In this document: positions 46,922 through 55,657 of the stretch, piece by piece
Numbering within the stretch: position 1 is the first letter of the stretch
Layout: the number at the start of each line of letters is the position of its first letter
Origin: Clostridium sp. CMCC3677
GTDB taxonomy: Bacteria; Bacillota; Clostridia; Clostridiales; Clostridiaceae
Reading direction: 5' to 3'
Length of the DNA: 64,000 bases
Assembly: GCF_023845585.1 (NCBI RefSeq)
Contig: NZ_JAMQHS010000007.1
Coordinates: 124,001-188,000 of the forward strand
Made by a program: the position numbers and the translations under genes
Notes under the pieces: model-generated
Told to the model about the DNA's origin: nothing
What the model saw: only the letters and a program-made list of their open reading frames with translations
The model's database searches: none

Positions 46922-46954
46922 TCTTATACATTCCCCCTTAGGGCAACGTTTTCA
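46922..46954 (-). promoter_or_regulatory. Second CCC-TAA-GGG dyad near the regulator stop
   Basis: Minus strand GCCCTAAGGGGG about 20 nt before TATAAG resembles the cut promoter dyad, but the -35 (TGAAAA) is poor. Possibly an extra operator. Confidence 0.4.
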
Positions 46955-46962
46955 TTTAGTGG

Positions 46963-47799
46963 TTATTTCTTTTTTCTATTAACTTTAACCATTATTTCTG
47001 TTACAAATTTATCACTATTTTTAGTTGTCCAATAATCTGTAACATATCTTTCATATGATTTTTCTTCACATTTATAACCATTCTTACCTGCCCACACTTT
47101 TATCTTTTTATATGTTTCATCAATAGTCTCATGTGTTCCTATATGATAACAAGAAGCAACCATAAATCCTCCAAATCTAGTAGTTTCATTCTCCTTGCAT
47201 TTTAGAATTGTTTCCTGCATTATCTTCATTTTATTGCAATTGCCATTAATTTTTTCCTCGAATGAAGGAAATTCTATTATCACAGGACCTGTTATAGCAT
47301 TATCTATACTTTCTATGTAATTAGTAAACTCTATGTTTATTATGGAATCCATATAGTCATAATCAAAATCTTGATTTAAATAAACCATTGTACGAGCTTC
47401 AACATATTTTATAGATATATCTTTGATATCATTTTCAATTACCATCTGTGCCTCAATTATAAGATCATACCAGTCTTTTATTGATTTAAGTTTTAAATTA
47501 ATTTCATTTTCTATTTCTTTAAGTTCATCAATTTTTTGACCAAAGCTTTTTTCAAAAATCGAATAATTTGTTCCTTCAAGAAATTCCTTCATTTCTTCAA
47601 GTTTAAATCCACTCTGCTTATAATATTTTATCATTGGTACAGATAGTAACGTTTTTTTGCTATAATATCTATAACCATTTTCAGCAGATACTTTATCAGG
47701 GCTTAGTATTCCTTTTTTGTCATAATATCTAAGTGCTTTTTTAGATAAATTGCAGATTTTCTCAACTTGTCCTATACAATACAATTTATTTTCTCTCAT
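46963..47799 (-). CDS. MerR-family regulator, probable choline-locus activator
   Basis: 278-residue protein: N-terminal MerR helix-turn-helix (YCIGQVEKICNLSKKALRYYDKKGIL; RYYSKKTL), a coiled-coil dimer helix (about 80-125), and a GyrI/BmrR-like effector-binding domain (about 130-275; TRFGGFMVASCYHIGTHETI). Such domains bind small cationic or hydrophobic ligands, fitting choline or an amine. It lies directly upstream of the cut operon in the same direction, with a terminator between, and the operon promoter has MerR architecture. Regulatory link is inferred. Confidence 0.88.
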   Translation of the reverse strand: MRENKLYCIGQVEKICNLSKKALRYYDKKGILSPDKVSAENGYRYYSKKTLLSVPMIKYYKQSGFKLEEMKEFLEGTNYSIFEKSFGQKIDELKEIENEINLKLKSIKDWYDLIIEAQMVIENDIKDISIKYVEARTMVYLNQDFDYDYMDSIINIEFTNYIESIDNAITGPVIIEFPSFEEKINGNCNKMKIMQETILKCKENETTRFGGFMVASCYHIGTHETIDETYKKIKVWAGKNGYKCEEKSYERYVTDYWTTKNSDKFVTEIMVKVNRKKK

Positions 47800-47996
47800 A
47801 AAATACCCCCACTTATTTTCATACTAAAATTTAACTATAATACAACCGAATATAAGCTTTTCTTATATTATTTTATATAATTGTAAGATAATATTCAATA
47901 AGTAAATAATTCATTCACATTCTTAATATTATAAATAATTAAACCTAATATTACAAATTTATATCTAATTTCAAAAAAATGAACTAATGTAATAAA

Positions 47997-48022
47997 AAAA
48001 CCACTCATTTTTGAGTGGTTTT
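47997..48022 (-). terminator. Terminator of cutO
   Basis: AAAACCACTCA / TGAGTGGTTTT stem with T7 on the minus strand, 8 bp after the stop. Confidence 0.9.
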
Positions 48023-48029
48023 CATTAAA

Positions 48030-49178
48030 CTACTTGTTTCCTGTAACTTTATCTAAAATATTTAATAAATCTTCTTTTGTTGCTTCTCTAGGATTTGCAG
48101 TTGTACAAATATCCTTCATAGCGGCATTTAAAATATCTTCCTTAACTTGATCTAATAAACTTATGTCAGCTCCCTGTTCTTTTAATGTAGTAGGAATCAT
48201 TAATTTTTTTTGTAACTCAACAATATGTCTAATTAGATTATTAACTCCAATATTTACAGTAGATGCATGTAAATTTAATATTTTAGCAATTCTTTGATAT
48301 TTTTTAGCAGCTACTTCATACTCTTTATTATAAAAATTGTTATTAAGTTTAGCATTATATTCTATTATATGAGGCAGTAGTATTGCATTACTTCTTCCAT
48401 GAGATATATGTAGTTTACCACCTAATGCATGTGCTAAACTATGAGTAATACCAAGTCCTGCTGAATTAAACGCCATACCTGCTAAGCAAGATGCATTATG
48501 GATTTTTTCCCTTGCTAAAAGATTACCACCATTAGAAAAAGCTTCTGGTAAAAATCTAAAAGCTAAAGAAATCGCTTTTTCCGCCAAAGCATCTGAAAAA
48601 TCATTAGCATTTTTTGAAACATAAGCTTCAATAGCATGGGTAATTACATCCATTCCTGTATCTGCTGTAATAACTGGAGGTACAGAAGTTACAAGTTCAG
48701 GATCAAGTATTGCTACCATAGGAAGAAGTGCTTTATCTGCTAACGCATATTTTAATCCTTCTTGCTTGTTAGTTATTACTGCATATTCAGTTACTTCAGA
48801 TCCTGTACCGCTTGTAGTTGGTATTGCAAAACATTCTTCTATTTCATTGACTGATCCTAAAATTTGTTTTGAATACTCTCTTATTGCCTTAGCCGCATCA
48901 ATTGATGAGCCACCACCAAGGGCTATCATAATTTGTGCATTACAAACTTGTAATGTTTGAATTCCAGCAGCAATGATTTCTACTGGAGGATCAGGTATTA
49001 TATCACTAAATATTGTTACCTGACAATCAACTAACTTTTCCTGTACTTTTGCAGCCATTCCTGAAGATTCTATGAATTTATCACATACAATCAATACTCT
49101 TTTATTTTTTATTTCACTTAATCTACTTAAAGAACCTTTTCCAAAATAAACATTTGTACTAATACTAAATTCTTTCAT
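48030..49178 (-). CDS. cutO: Iron-type alcohol dehydrogenase (CutO/PduQ-like)
   Basis: 382-residue group III alcohol dehydrogenase reducing acetaldehyde to ethanol and regenerating NAD+ for CutF. NAD-binding [12 protein letters not shown] (about 88-99) and [11 protein letters not shown]; metal-binding Asp/His residues in [20 protein letters not shown] and [14 protein letters not shown]. Close in type to PduQ and EutG. It has its own terminator and lies upstream of the regulator, so it is a separate unit on the same strand; cut membership is from context. Confidence 0.88.
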   Translation of the reverse strand: MKEFSISTNVYFGKGSLSRLSEIKNKRVLIVCDKFIESSGMAAKVQEKLVDCQVTIFSDIIPDPPVEIIAAGIQTLQVCNAQIMIALGGGSSIDAAKAIREYSKQILGSVNEIEECFAIPTTSGTGSEVTEYAVITNKQEGLKYALADKALLPMVAILDPELVTSVPPVITADTGMDVITHAIEAYVSKNANDFSDALAEKAISLAFRFLPEAFSNGGNLLAREKIHNASCLAGMAFNSAGLGITHSLAHALGGKLHISHGRSNAILLPHIIEYNAKLNNNFYNKEYEVAAKKYQRIAKILNLHASTVNIGVNNLIRHIVELQKKLMIPTTLKEQGADISLLDQVKEDILNAAMKDICTTANPREATKEDLLNILDKVTGNK

Positions 49179-49395
49179 ATATATTCTCTCCTAATTTTTA
49201 AGTTTATAAAATATGAATGATTTAGTTATTCTTTAATTTACAATACAAAGACTAGACTACAATGTTAAAATTATAACAATTTAAAGCAAATACCTATTAC
49301 CACATTATATCACGATAAAATGATAATAGGCAACATATTTATAAATAAATAATTTTATTAACTTCAGTATCAGAGATAGCTATTAATTGCTCTTT

Positions 49396-51000
49396 TTATC
49401 TCCCCCATATGTTACTATCTTTATAATAATTTATACCTTGATTTTTCATTCTTTCCCCCTGTTTCTCCAATCTGCTCTTATACTGATTCCAATCTCTATT
49501 TTCTTTTTGTGTCCATCCTATCTCAGCATAACCTAGTAACCTTGGATATATCATATAATCCATAGCTTTTGTATTAGTAATTGTCTCTGTCCATAATGGT
49601 GCTTCTATACCTAAAACCAATTCCTTTGGTGCATAATCAGTAGGATCCCATTGATATGCGGTTTCTACTGGAATGTAACCTGCCCATGTTAATCCATATG
49701 GCGTACTATCATCATATTTCATATCCAAATAAGCTTTTTGTGCAATTGAAACAATCATTTTCATTTCTTTTTTCCTAGCTGCTTCATTTGAATCTTTCCA
49801 ATTTTGTAATATTAAACTTGAATTTATTTCTGGAGATGTATCAATAGGATCCCAACCTATTGGAGTTTTCCCATACTTTTCAACTATTTTAGATACTCTA
49901 CCTACAAAATAATCATAATCTTCTTTTTTAGTACTATTAGCCTCATCTCCACCTATATGAATATATTTTGAAGGTGATATTTCTGAAACTTCTTTAATTA
50001 CATTATCTATAAATTCATATGTTTTTTCACTGTCTGTCATAAGAGAACTGAAACCCACCTCAGTTCCTGTATATAAAGGCTTCTTTTTACCATTTTTATT
50101 TAAAAATCCATAAGAAGCTAATGCAGCATTGCTATGGCCTGGCATATCAAATTCAGGAATTATTTCTACATATCTTTCTGCTGCATATTTAACTAAATCT
50201 TTAAACTCTTCTTGTTTATAATATCCACCTTTTCCTCCACCAACTTCTGTACTTCCACCGATTGTAGTTAAGTCAGGATATTTTTTTATTTCTAGACGCC
50301 ATCCTTGATCATCACTAAGATGTAAATGAACTCTATTTATTTTGTATTGAGCTGCATAATCTATCTGACGTTTAACTTCATCTATAGTAAAAAAGTGCCT
50401 AGCCACATCAATCATTATTCCTCTATAATTGTATTCAGGTTTATCGTCTATTATTGAAGCTGGAACACTCCATTCTACATCAGTAGCTATAGTATTTTTT
50501 TCAATGTCTGGTGGCAATAATTGTCTTAATGTTTGAACTCCTCTTGAAATACCTTCTGCCTTATATGCTAAAATTTTAACATTTTTAGGTGTAGTTACCA
50601 TTTCATAACCTTCATTACCTTGATTTTCTTCTGATCCTATAGTAGTTAAATAAATACTACCTGATTTACCTTCTTTTCCTTTAATAATATTTAATTCAAA
50701 TCCAGTTGAAGCCTTTAATTTTCCTCTTATAAACTCTGCAATTTTACTAATCTCTTCTGTTTCTTCTTTAGTATTTCCTTTTACATAAATTGAAGTATCT
50801 TTTGTAAGTATAAAATTTCCGTCACCTTTTTTATAATTTAGAGATCTTGGAATAATATCATTCTTACTATCTGCTGCTGAAAAAATCGCTTTTGATTCAT
50901 TATTTCCCTTGAAAATTATTCCAATAGAAACAGTTACTAATATCAGCATTAGCATAATTATAGATATGAACGTCCAATGCTTATTAGATGTATTCTTCAT
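49396..51000 (-). CDS. GH20 beta-N-acetylhexosaminidase, membrane-anchored
   Basis: 534-residue exo-beta-N-acetylglucosaminidase acting outside the membrane. One N-terminal hydrophobic segment (about 12-30, no lipobox) anchors or exports it; a GH20b domain (about 60-180) precedes the TIM barrel, with HLSDDQGWRLEI, PEFDMPGHSNA and the catalytic Asp-Glu pair in HIGGDEAN; substrate Trp in YGLTWAGYIP and late barrel. Likely trims mucin or chitin-like glycans. Start at 51000 chosen for its AAGGA site; an upstream ATG (51063) has none. Confidence 0.9.
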   Translation of the reverse strand: MKNTSNKHWTFISIIMLMLILVTVSIGIIFKGNNESKAIFSAADSKNDIIPRSLNYKKGDGNFILTKDTSIYVKGNTKEETEEISKIAEFIRGKLKASTGFELNIIKGKEGKSGSIYLTTIGSEENQGNEGYEMVTTPKNVKILAYKAEGISRGVQTLRQLLPPDIEKNTIATDVEWSVPASIIDDKPEYNYRGIMIDVARHFFTIDEVKRQIDYAAQYKINRVHLHLSDDQGWRLEIKKYPDLTTIGGSTEVGGGKGGYYKQEEFKDLVKYAAERYVEIIPEFDMPGHSNAALASYGFLNKNGKKKPLYTGTEVGFSSLMTDSEKTYEFIDNVIKEVSEISPSKYIHIGGDEANSTKKEDYDYFVGRVSKIVEKYGKTPIGWDPIDTSPEINSSLILQNWKDSNEAARKKEMKMIVSIAQKAYLDMKYDDSTPYGLTWAGYIPVETAYQWDPTDYAPKELVLGIEAPLWTETITNTKAMDYMIYPRLLGYAEIGWTQKENRDWNQYKSRLEKQGERMKNQGINYYKDSNIWGR

Positions 51001-51286
51001 TAACTCACCATCCTTAAATATTTTAAAATATATGATTTCTTTGTATATTATTATAGAAATCACTTTTAAACCTTCATTATTATTTTATAACCTAAGAGAG
51101 GCAAGTATATACTATGAAATCACTGACTTACTAATTTTTATTTCTTCCTACATATTTTATTTTTAATCATATTGTTTTATTATCTAAAATATCTAATAAA
51201 CTTCTTGCTATTAAAAAACTACTCTTAAAGGGTTATATTTACTCATACAAATTTTAGCAATAATATAATTTTACAGATAAACAATA

Positions 51287-52105
51287 TTAATTCACTTTAA
51301 TTTTTATAATTTTCATCATTCTTTTAAATCTTGGAATGCACCAAAGCAATCTCATGTTTTTCCATCTTTTGTTTCCAATATCAAAATGATACCATTCTTT
51401 TATAAAATTAAGTCTATCATCAAAACACTCAATCTCTTTTCCAGACTTAAACCCAGAATAAAATTCTGATTTTGTTTTTAGCTTGTTCACTGAATCATGA
51501 TGTTTGGCTTTTCCTACAGCCATAGGATCCATTGCTTCAAAAATAATATTTGAATTTGTAAAGTTATCTGCTAATTTCTTAAATAAATTTTTTAATTGTT
51601 TCATATCAAAGTACATAAAGATACCTTCTGCAATAATTAACACATTATCTTTTTTATCTATTAAATCAATCCATTCATAATCAAACACCGATTTTTCTAT
51701 AAATTTAAGTTTATCTGTTTCCTTTATGAATTTTCTTCTTATATTTATTCCTTCTGTTAAGTCTATATCATACCAGTGAATGTTTTTAATATCTATTCTA
51801 ATTGGTCTTGTATCTAAACCAGCGCCTATATTTATTATAGTTCCATTAGAATTTTTTTCTATATATTCTTTAGTTAAATCATCTAATATTTTAGTTCTTG
51901 CTGCAATACCAACTTGTGTTTTGTAAAACTTATCATATTCTCCAAATACAGAAAAATCGTAATCAATTCTTTCTACTATATCTAAAGCTTTAAAATCTTT
52001 TATAATACTATCTTCTCTTTTTGTTTCCTGTGCTCTTGCCCATATTGGTATAAGCATTGTTTCTGGAACTCCTGCTAATTTTGACTCATATTTTTGCATA
52101 TTCAT
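51287..52105 (-). CDS. LCMT/TcmP-like SAM methyltransferase
   Basis: 272-residue leucine-carboxyl-methyltransferase-family protein, SAM dependent: GIAARTKILDDL, INIGAGLDTRPIRI (SAM-binding) and IIAEGIFMYF are diagnostic. Such bacterial enzymes methylate carboxyl or hydroxyl groups of natural products. An inner ATG at 52099 has better ribosome spacing. Fur-box-like and consensus promoter sequences lie upstream, hinting at iron-linked expression. No biosynthetic cluster adjoins it. Confidence 0.85.
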   Translation of the reverse strand: MNMQKYESKLAGVPETMLIPIWARAQETKREDSIIKDFKALDIVERIDYDFSVFGEYDKFYKTQVGIAARTKILDDLTKEYIEKNSNGTIINIGAGLDTRPIRIDIKNIHWYDIDLTEGINIRRKFIKETDKLKFIEKSVFDYEWIDLIDKKDNVLIIAEGIFMYFDMKQLKNLFKKLADNFTNSNIIFEAMDPMAVGKAKHHDSVNKLKTKSEFYSGFKSGKEIECFDDRLNFIKEWYHFDIGNKRWKNMRLLWCIPRFKRMMKIIKIKVN

Positions 52106-52188
52106 TCATCCTTTCTTTATGTTTGAAATCTTTATTTTTATACTCTTATTAAATAACTCTTAATAAAATTTTATACGCCTTAAGATAT

Positions 52189-52203
52189 TGATACTCATTA
52201 TCA
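52189..52203 (-). promoter_or_regulatory. Fur-box-like operator upstream of LCMT-like gene
   Basis: TGATAATGAGTATCA matches the Fur 7-1-7 consensus TGATAATNATTATCA at all but one specified position, 84 bp before the gene. Confidence 0.65.
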
Positions 52204-52334
52204 GTATATTTCTAAAAAAATATGTATTCTATAAATACATAAGCATTAAATCTACCATTACTTTAATTCTTCTATTTTACTTGTCCTATTTGAATAGACA
52301 TTATTTTTATCAAAAATTTTTCTGTACAAACAAT

Positions 52335-52363
52335 ATTATATTCTAGCCTATTGTTAATGTCAA
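52335..52363 (-). promoter_or_regulatory. Consensus sigma-A promoter
   Basis: Minus strand TTGACA, 17-bp spacer, TATAAT, with a CCTAT/ATAGG dyad straddling the -35. It would give a leader of about 225 nt for the methyltransferase gene. The rest of 52106-52606 holds no gene. Confidence 0.65.
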
Positions 52364-52491
52364 TTATAGGAAATTTAATTTTATCTTTAGAATTAACTCT
52401 GAACATAAAACCCTGATTAATTAAACCAAATATCTATAGGCTATAGTTAACATAGTAAAACTACTAATTGTATTAATTTTGCTATTAACAA

Positions 52492-52520
52492 AAAGAGCTA
52501 ACTAATTTTGCTAGCTCTTT
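52492..52520 (-). terminator. Terminator of the M20 gene
   Basis: AAAGAGCTA / TAGCTCTTT stem with T5 on the minus strand. Confidence 0.8.
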
Positions 52521-52606
52521 CCTAAATATTAACATTTTATTATTGACTATTAATTGCTTATTAAAATAATTACATCAAAAATAGACTAACGTATATTTTT
52601 TTATAT

Positions 52607-53785
52607 CTATTTATTATTCTTTAACCATTCAAATGCACTATGTGCATAAACAGCTGCACCTACGTGTAAACAATCTTCATTAAATATAACCTTTGGGTTA
52701 TGTTGACCATACTTAAATCCTTCTTGTTCACTACCCCCTCCTAAAATAACCATAGTTCCAGGTACTTTATCTAATATTTGAGAGAAATCTTCAGAACCAC
52801 CTAAATTTATATCTATTTTAGATATATTGTTGCCTAATTCTTTTTTTAAATATTCACCAAATTCCTCAGATATTTTAGGTTCACAATATAAAGCAGGTGT
52901 AGAATCAATAATCTCTAGTTTAGCTTCTGCCTTAAAAGTTTTAGCAGTAAAATCTACTACTTCATTCAATCTTTCAAGTAATTTTTTTCTATTTTTCTTT
53001 GAAAAACTTCTCATAGTACCAGTTAAAGTAGCTTCTTCTGGTATAATATTAGCACTATCTCCTGAATTAAATGTTCCAATAGTAATTACAGCCATATCAT
53101 TTGGATCGCTTTCTCTACTTATTAATTCCTGTAATGCTAAATGTATATGTACACCTACATTTATAGGGTCTATTGTTTGATTTGGCATAGCCCCATGTCC
53201 ACCTTGCCCTTTAATAAAAATCTTAAAAATATCTGAAGAAGCTGCACAATATCCTGTGCTATAAGCTAAATATCCTGTTGGCATAATTTTAGATAATATA
53301 TGCATTCCAAATGCACTATCTACTTTAGGACTTTCTAATACTCCTGCATCTATCATTGCTTTTGCTCCTCCCAGACCTTCTTCGTCTGGTTGAAACATAA
53401 GTTTAACTGTTCCTTCTAGTTCATCTTCTTTTTCCTTTAATAACTTGGCAGCACCTAATAACATTGCTGTATGGGTGTCATGACCACAAGTATGAGCACA
53501 TTGTGTCTTTGAAGAAAATTTTAATCCACTTTCTTCTTTCATTGGCAAAGCATCCATATCAGCTCTTAACAATATTACTTTCCCGTTTCTTTTTCCTCCT
53601 ATTGTTGCCACTATTCCACTCTTGCATATTTCTTCTGGACTACATCCTATTTCTTTAAGTTTTTCTATTACATATTCTTTAGTTATAGGTAATTCATTTC
53701 CAAGTTCCGCATTTTCATGTAAAAACCTTCTATTTTTTATAATTTCTTCTTCAATTTCCTTTGATCTTTCAAAAAATCCACACAT
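52607..53785 (-). CDS. M20 family amidohydrolase
   Basis: 392-residue zinc amidohydrolase of the N-acyl-amino-acid/hippurate hydrolase group. Metal-binding motifs ADMDALPM, CGHDTHTAMLLGA and QPDEEGLGG; dimerisation domain (about 185-300) with GQGGHGAMPNQTIDP. Removes acyl groups from amino acids or cleaves peptide-like amides in the cytoplasm. Monocistronic. Confidence 0.92.
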   Translation of the reverse strand: MCGFFERSKEIEEEIIKNRRFLHENAELGNELPITKEYVIEKLKEIGCSPEEICKSGIVATIGGKRNGKVILLRADMDALPMKEESGLKFSSKTQCAHTCGHDTHTAMLLGAAKLLKEKEDELEGTVKLMFQPDEEGLGGAKAMIDAGVLESPKVDSAFGMHILSKIMPTGYLAYSTGYCAASSDIFKIFIKGQGGHGAMPNQTIDPINVGVHIHLALQELISRESDPNDMAVITIGTFNSGDSANIIPEEATLTGTMRSFSKKNRKKLLERLNEVVDFTAKTFKAEAKLEIIDSTPALYCEPKISEEFGEYLKKELGNNISKIDINLGGSEDFSQILDKVPGTMVILGGGSEQEGFKYGQHNPKVIFNEDCLHVGAAVYAHSAFEWLKNNK

Positions 53786-53988
53786 ATTTGTACACCTCTA
53801 CTACTTTATTATTTAAAAATTTAATCTTATTATATGTATTTTTATAATAAACTATATTAGTTTCTAATACTTTCTATAAATAAACCTTATGATAACATTA
53901 CGAAAGTATTATCATGTGATTTAAAGTTTCCACTTAACATACAATTTATCTAAATAAGTTTTATTAAAAATCTATTTATTATATACAT

Positions 53989-54453
53989 TTAAATATATTC
54001 TATATTATTTTTTTCACACCAATCAATAGCTAATTTGTATTCAGTATTTTCTCTATAATCATACCATTCACTAAGATGTTCAATATTTTCAATATATTCT
54101 CTTAGTTTACGTAATGAATATTTTTCTTGTAATTCTTCTAATTTCTTATCTTTAAAGTTTTCATCATCTAAAGACTTACAAAAATCTATCATCATTCCAT
54201 ATTCATTTATCTCATCTTCATTTGGTAATTGAATATAGTCTTCAAAGTTTTCCTTTAAATCATGCAAACAGATTATTAATTCCCTTTCCCACTCCTCAAA
54301 ATTTTCAAGATTGTTAATATCATCTGCTTTATAATTTGAAGTACTTTCATCTTCTAAATATATAATTACACCTGTTTTTTTATTGTAATAATGACTCAAT
54401 AATTCTCCTTCAAATTCTATTGCCTCTATTACATCACTTAAATTTACTTGCAT
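53989..54453 (-). CDS. UPF0158-family protein
   Basis: 154-residue acidic protein: N-terminal VIEAIEFEGELLSHYYNKKTGVIIYLED matches the UPF0158 start, and C-terminal LRKLREYIENIEHLSEWYDYREN resembles the family end. Very rich in Glu, Asp and Asn; no membrane segment. Function unknown. Monocistronic. Confidence 0.78.
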   Translation of the reverse strand: MQVNLSDVIEAIEFEGELLSHYYNKKTGVIIYLEDESTSNYKADDINNLENFEEWERELIICLHDLKENFEDYIQLPNEDEINEYGMMIDFCKSLDDENFKDKKLEELQEKYSLRKLREYIENIEHLSEWYDYRENTEYKLAIDWCEKNNIEYI

Positions 54454-54610
54454 GTTTTTACCTCTTCAATTATATTTTAAGTTAATACTTTTATGTAAAG
54501 TATATTATACTCTAGCTTGATTACATAAAACATTTATTATTATAATCATTACACTTTTGTTTGTAATTCATACCATTCTTCTTATTTAAGTTAAATTATT
54601 AATATAAGAA

Positions 54611-54642
54611 GATCTGCATCAAATTCATTTTGATACAGACCC
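54611..54642 (-). terminator. Terminator of the Cof-type gene
   Basis: ATCTGCATCAAA / TTTGATACAGAC hairpin (one G.T pair), 10 bp after the stop. Confidence 0.7.
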
Positions 54643-54652
54643 TAAATCAAAT

Positions 54653-55534
54653 CTATTTAATCATATTATCCATTTCATTATTAAGAACATTGTGAATAGC
54701 TTTTGCAACACCAAAATTATCATTACTATCTGTTATGTATTTAGCTATATCCTTAACTTCTGGTATTGCATTTTTCATAGCAACACTTTCTTCAAATATT
54801 TCAAACATTGAGTAGTCATTAAAACTATCTCCAAGAATCATAACATTCTTTATGTCTATATCCATTTTTTTAGCTACTTGTTCTAAAATGATTCCTTTTT
54901 GAGCATTTAAATCAGTTATTTCTATATTGTCATCAAATGATGATGATATTGCGAGTCCTTCAAGCTTTCCAATAGTCTTTTTCATTTTATCTATTAGCTC
55001 TACATCTTTATGAAATGCTACAAATTTTCTTACTTCTATTCCATCTTTAAAAAATTTTTCTACATCTTCAATATATTTTAAACTTGTAAAAAATCCTTCT
55101 TTTTCTGCCATTTTTCTAGCTTCATCTTCTGTTAAGTTAGGATTAAAAGTCAAAGTTCTAAACACAACCTCTTGAAGTGCCTCTTCTCTTGTAGATGTAG
55201 TAAATACACCTTTATCCGTAAATATACGCGCTGGTAATTTATTTTCATCTAATATCTCTATTATTTGTTTTACATACTTTTCGTTTATATTTATTACCTT
55301 TAAAATATTACCATCTTCATCTCTATACTCTGCTCCATTAGAAAGAATACATTGACATTTTATATTATGCTTATCTAATATGCCTTTAACACTATCGTAC
55401 TCTCTACCTGTAGATATTGTAAATATTATTCCAGCCTCTTCTGCTTTTCTAATTGCATCAACTGTTTCTTCATCTATATCATGGTTATTATTTAATAAAG
55501 TACCATCCATATCTGATGCTATAAGTTTTATCAT
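54653..55534 (-). CDS. Cof-type HAD phosphatase
   Basis: 293-residue haloacid-dehalogenase hydrolase with a C2B cap. Catalytic DMDGTLLN at 8-15, motif II STGR, Lys in motif III, and GDSFNDYSMFE in motif IV. Probably dephosphorylates sugar phosphates or a cofactor. ATG at 55534 has GGAG 8 nt upstream; a GTG three codons earlier is disfavoured. Confidence 0.92.
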   Translation of the reverse strand: MIKLIASDMDGTLLNNNHDIDEETVDAIRKAEEAGIIFTISTGREYDSVKGILDKHNIKCQCILSNGAEYRDEDGNILKVININEKYVKQIIEILDENKLPARIFTDKGVFTTSTREEALQEVVFRTLTFNPNLTEDEARKMAEKEGFFTSLKYIEDVEKFFKDGIEVRKFVAFHKDVELIDKMKKTIGKLEGLAISSSFDDNIEITDLNAQKGIILEQVAKKMDIDIKNVMILGDSFNDYSMFEIFEESVAMKNAIPEVKDIAKYITDSNDNFGVAKAIHNVLNNEMDNMIK

Positions 55535-55657
55535 TAGAATCACTCCATTCTCAATATAGTTTATTATCCTTAATATATAGTATCATGTATTCTGCATAAA
55601 ATTATATAATAATTAAAATTTTTCTTACTATATTAAAATTGTCTTCTAAATTTAAGT

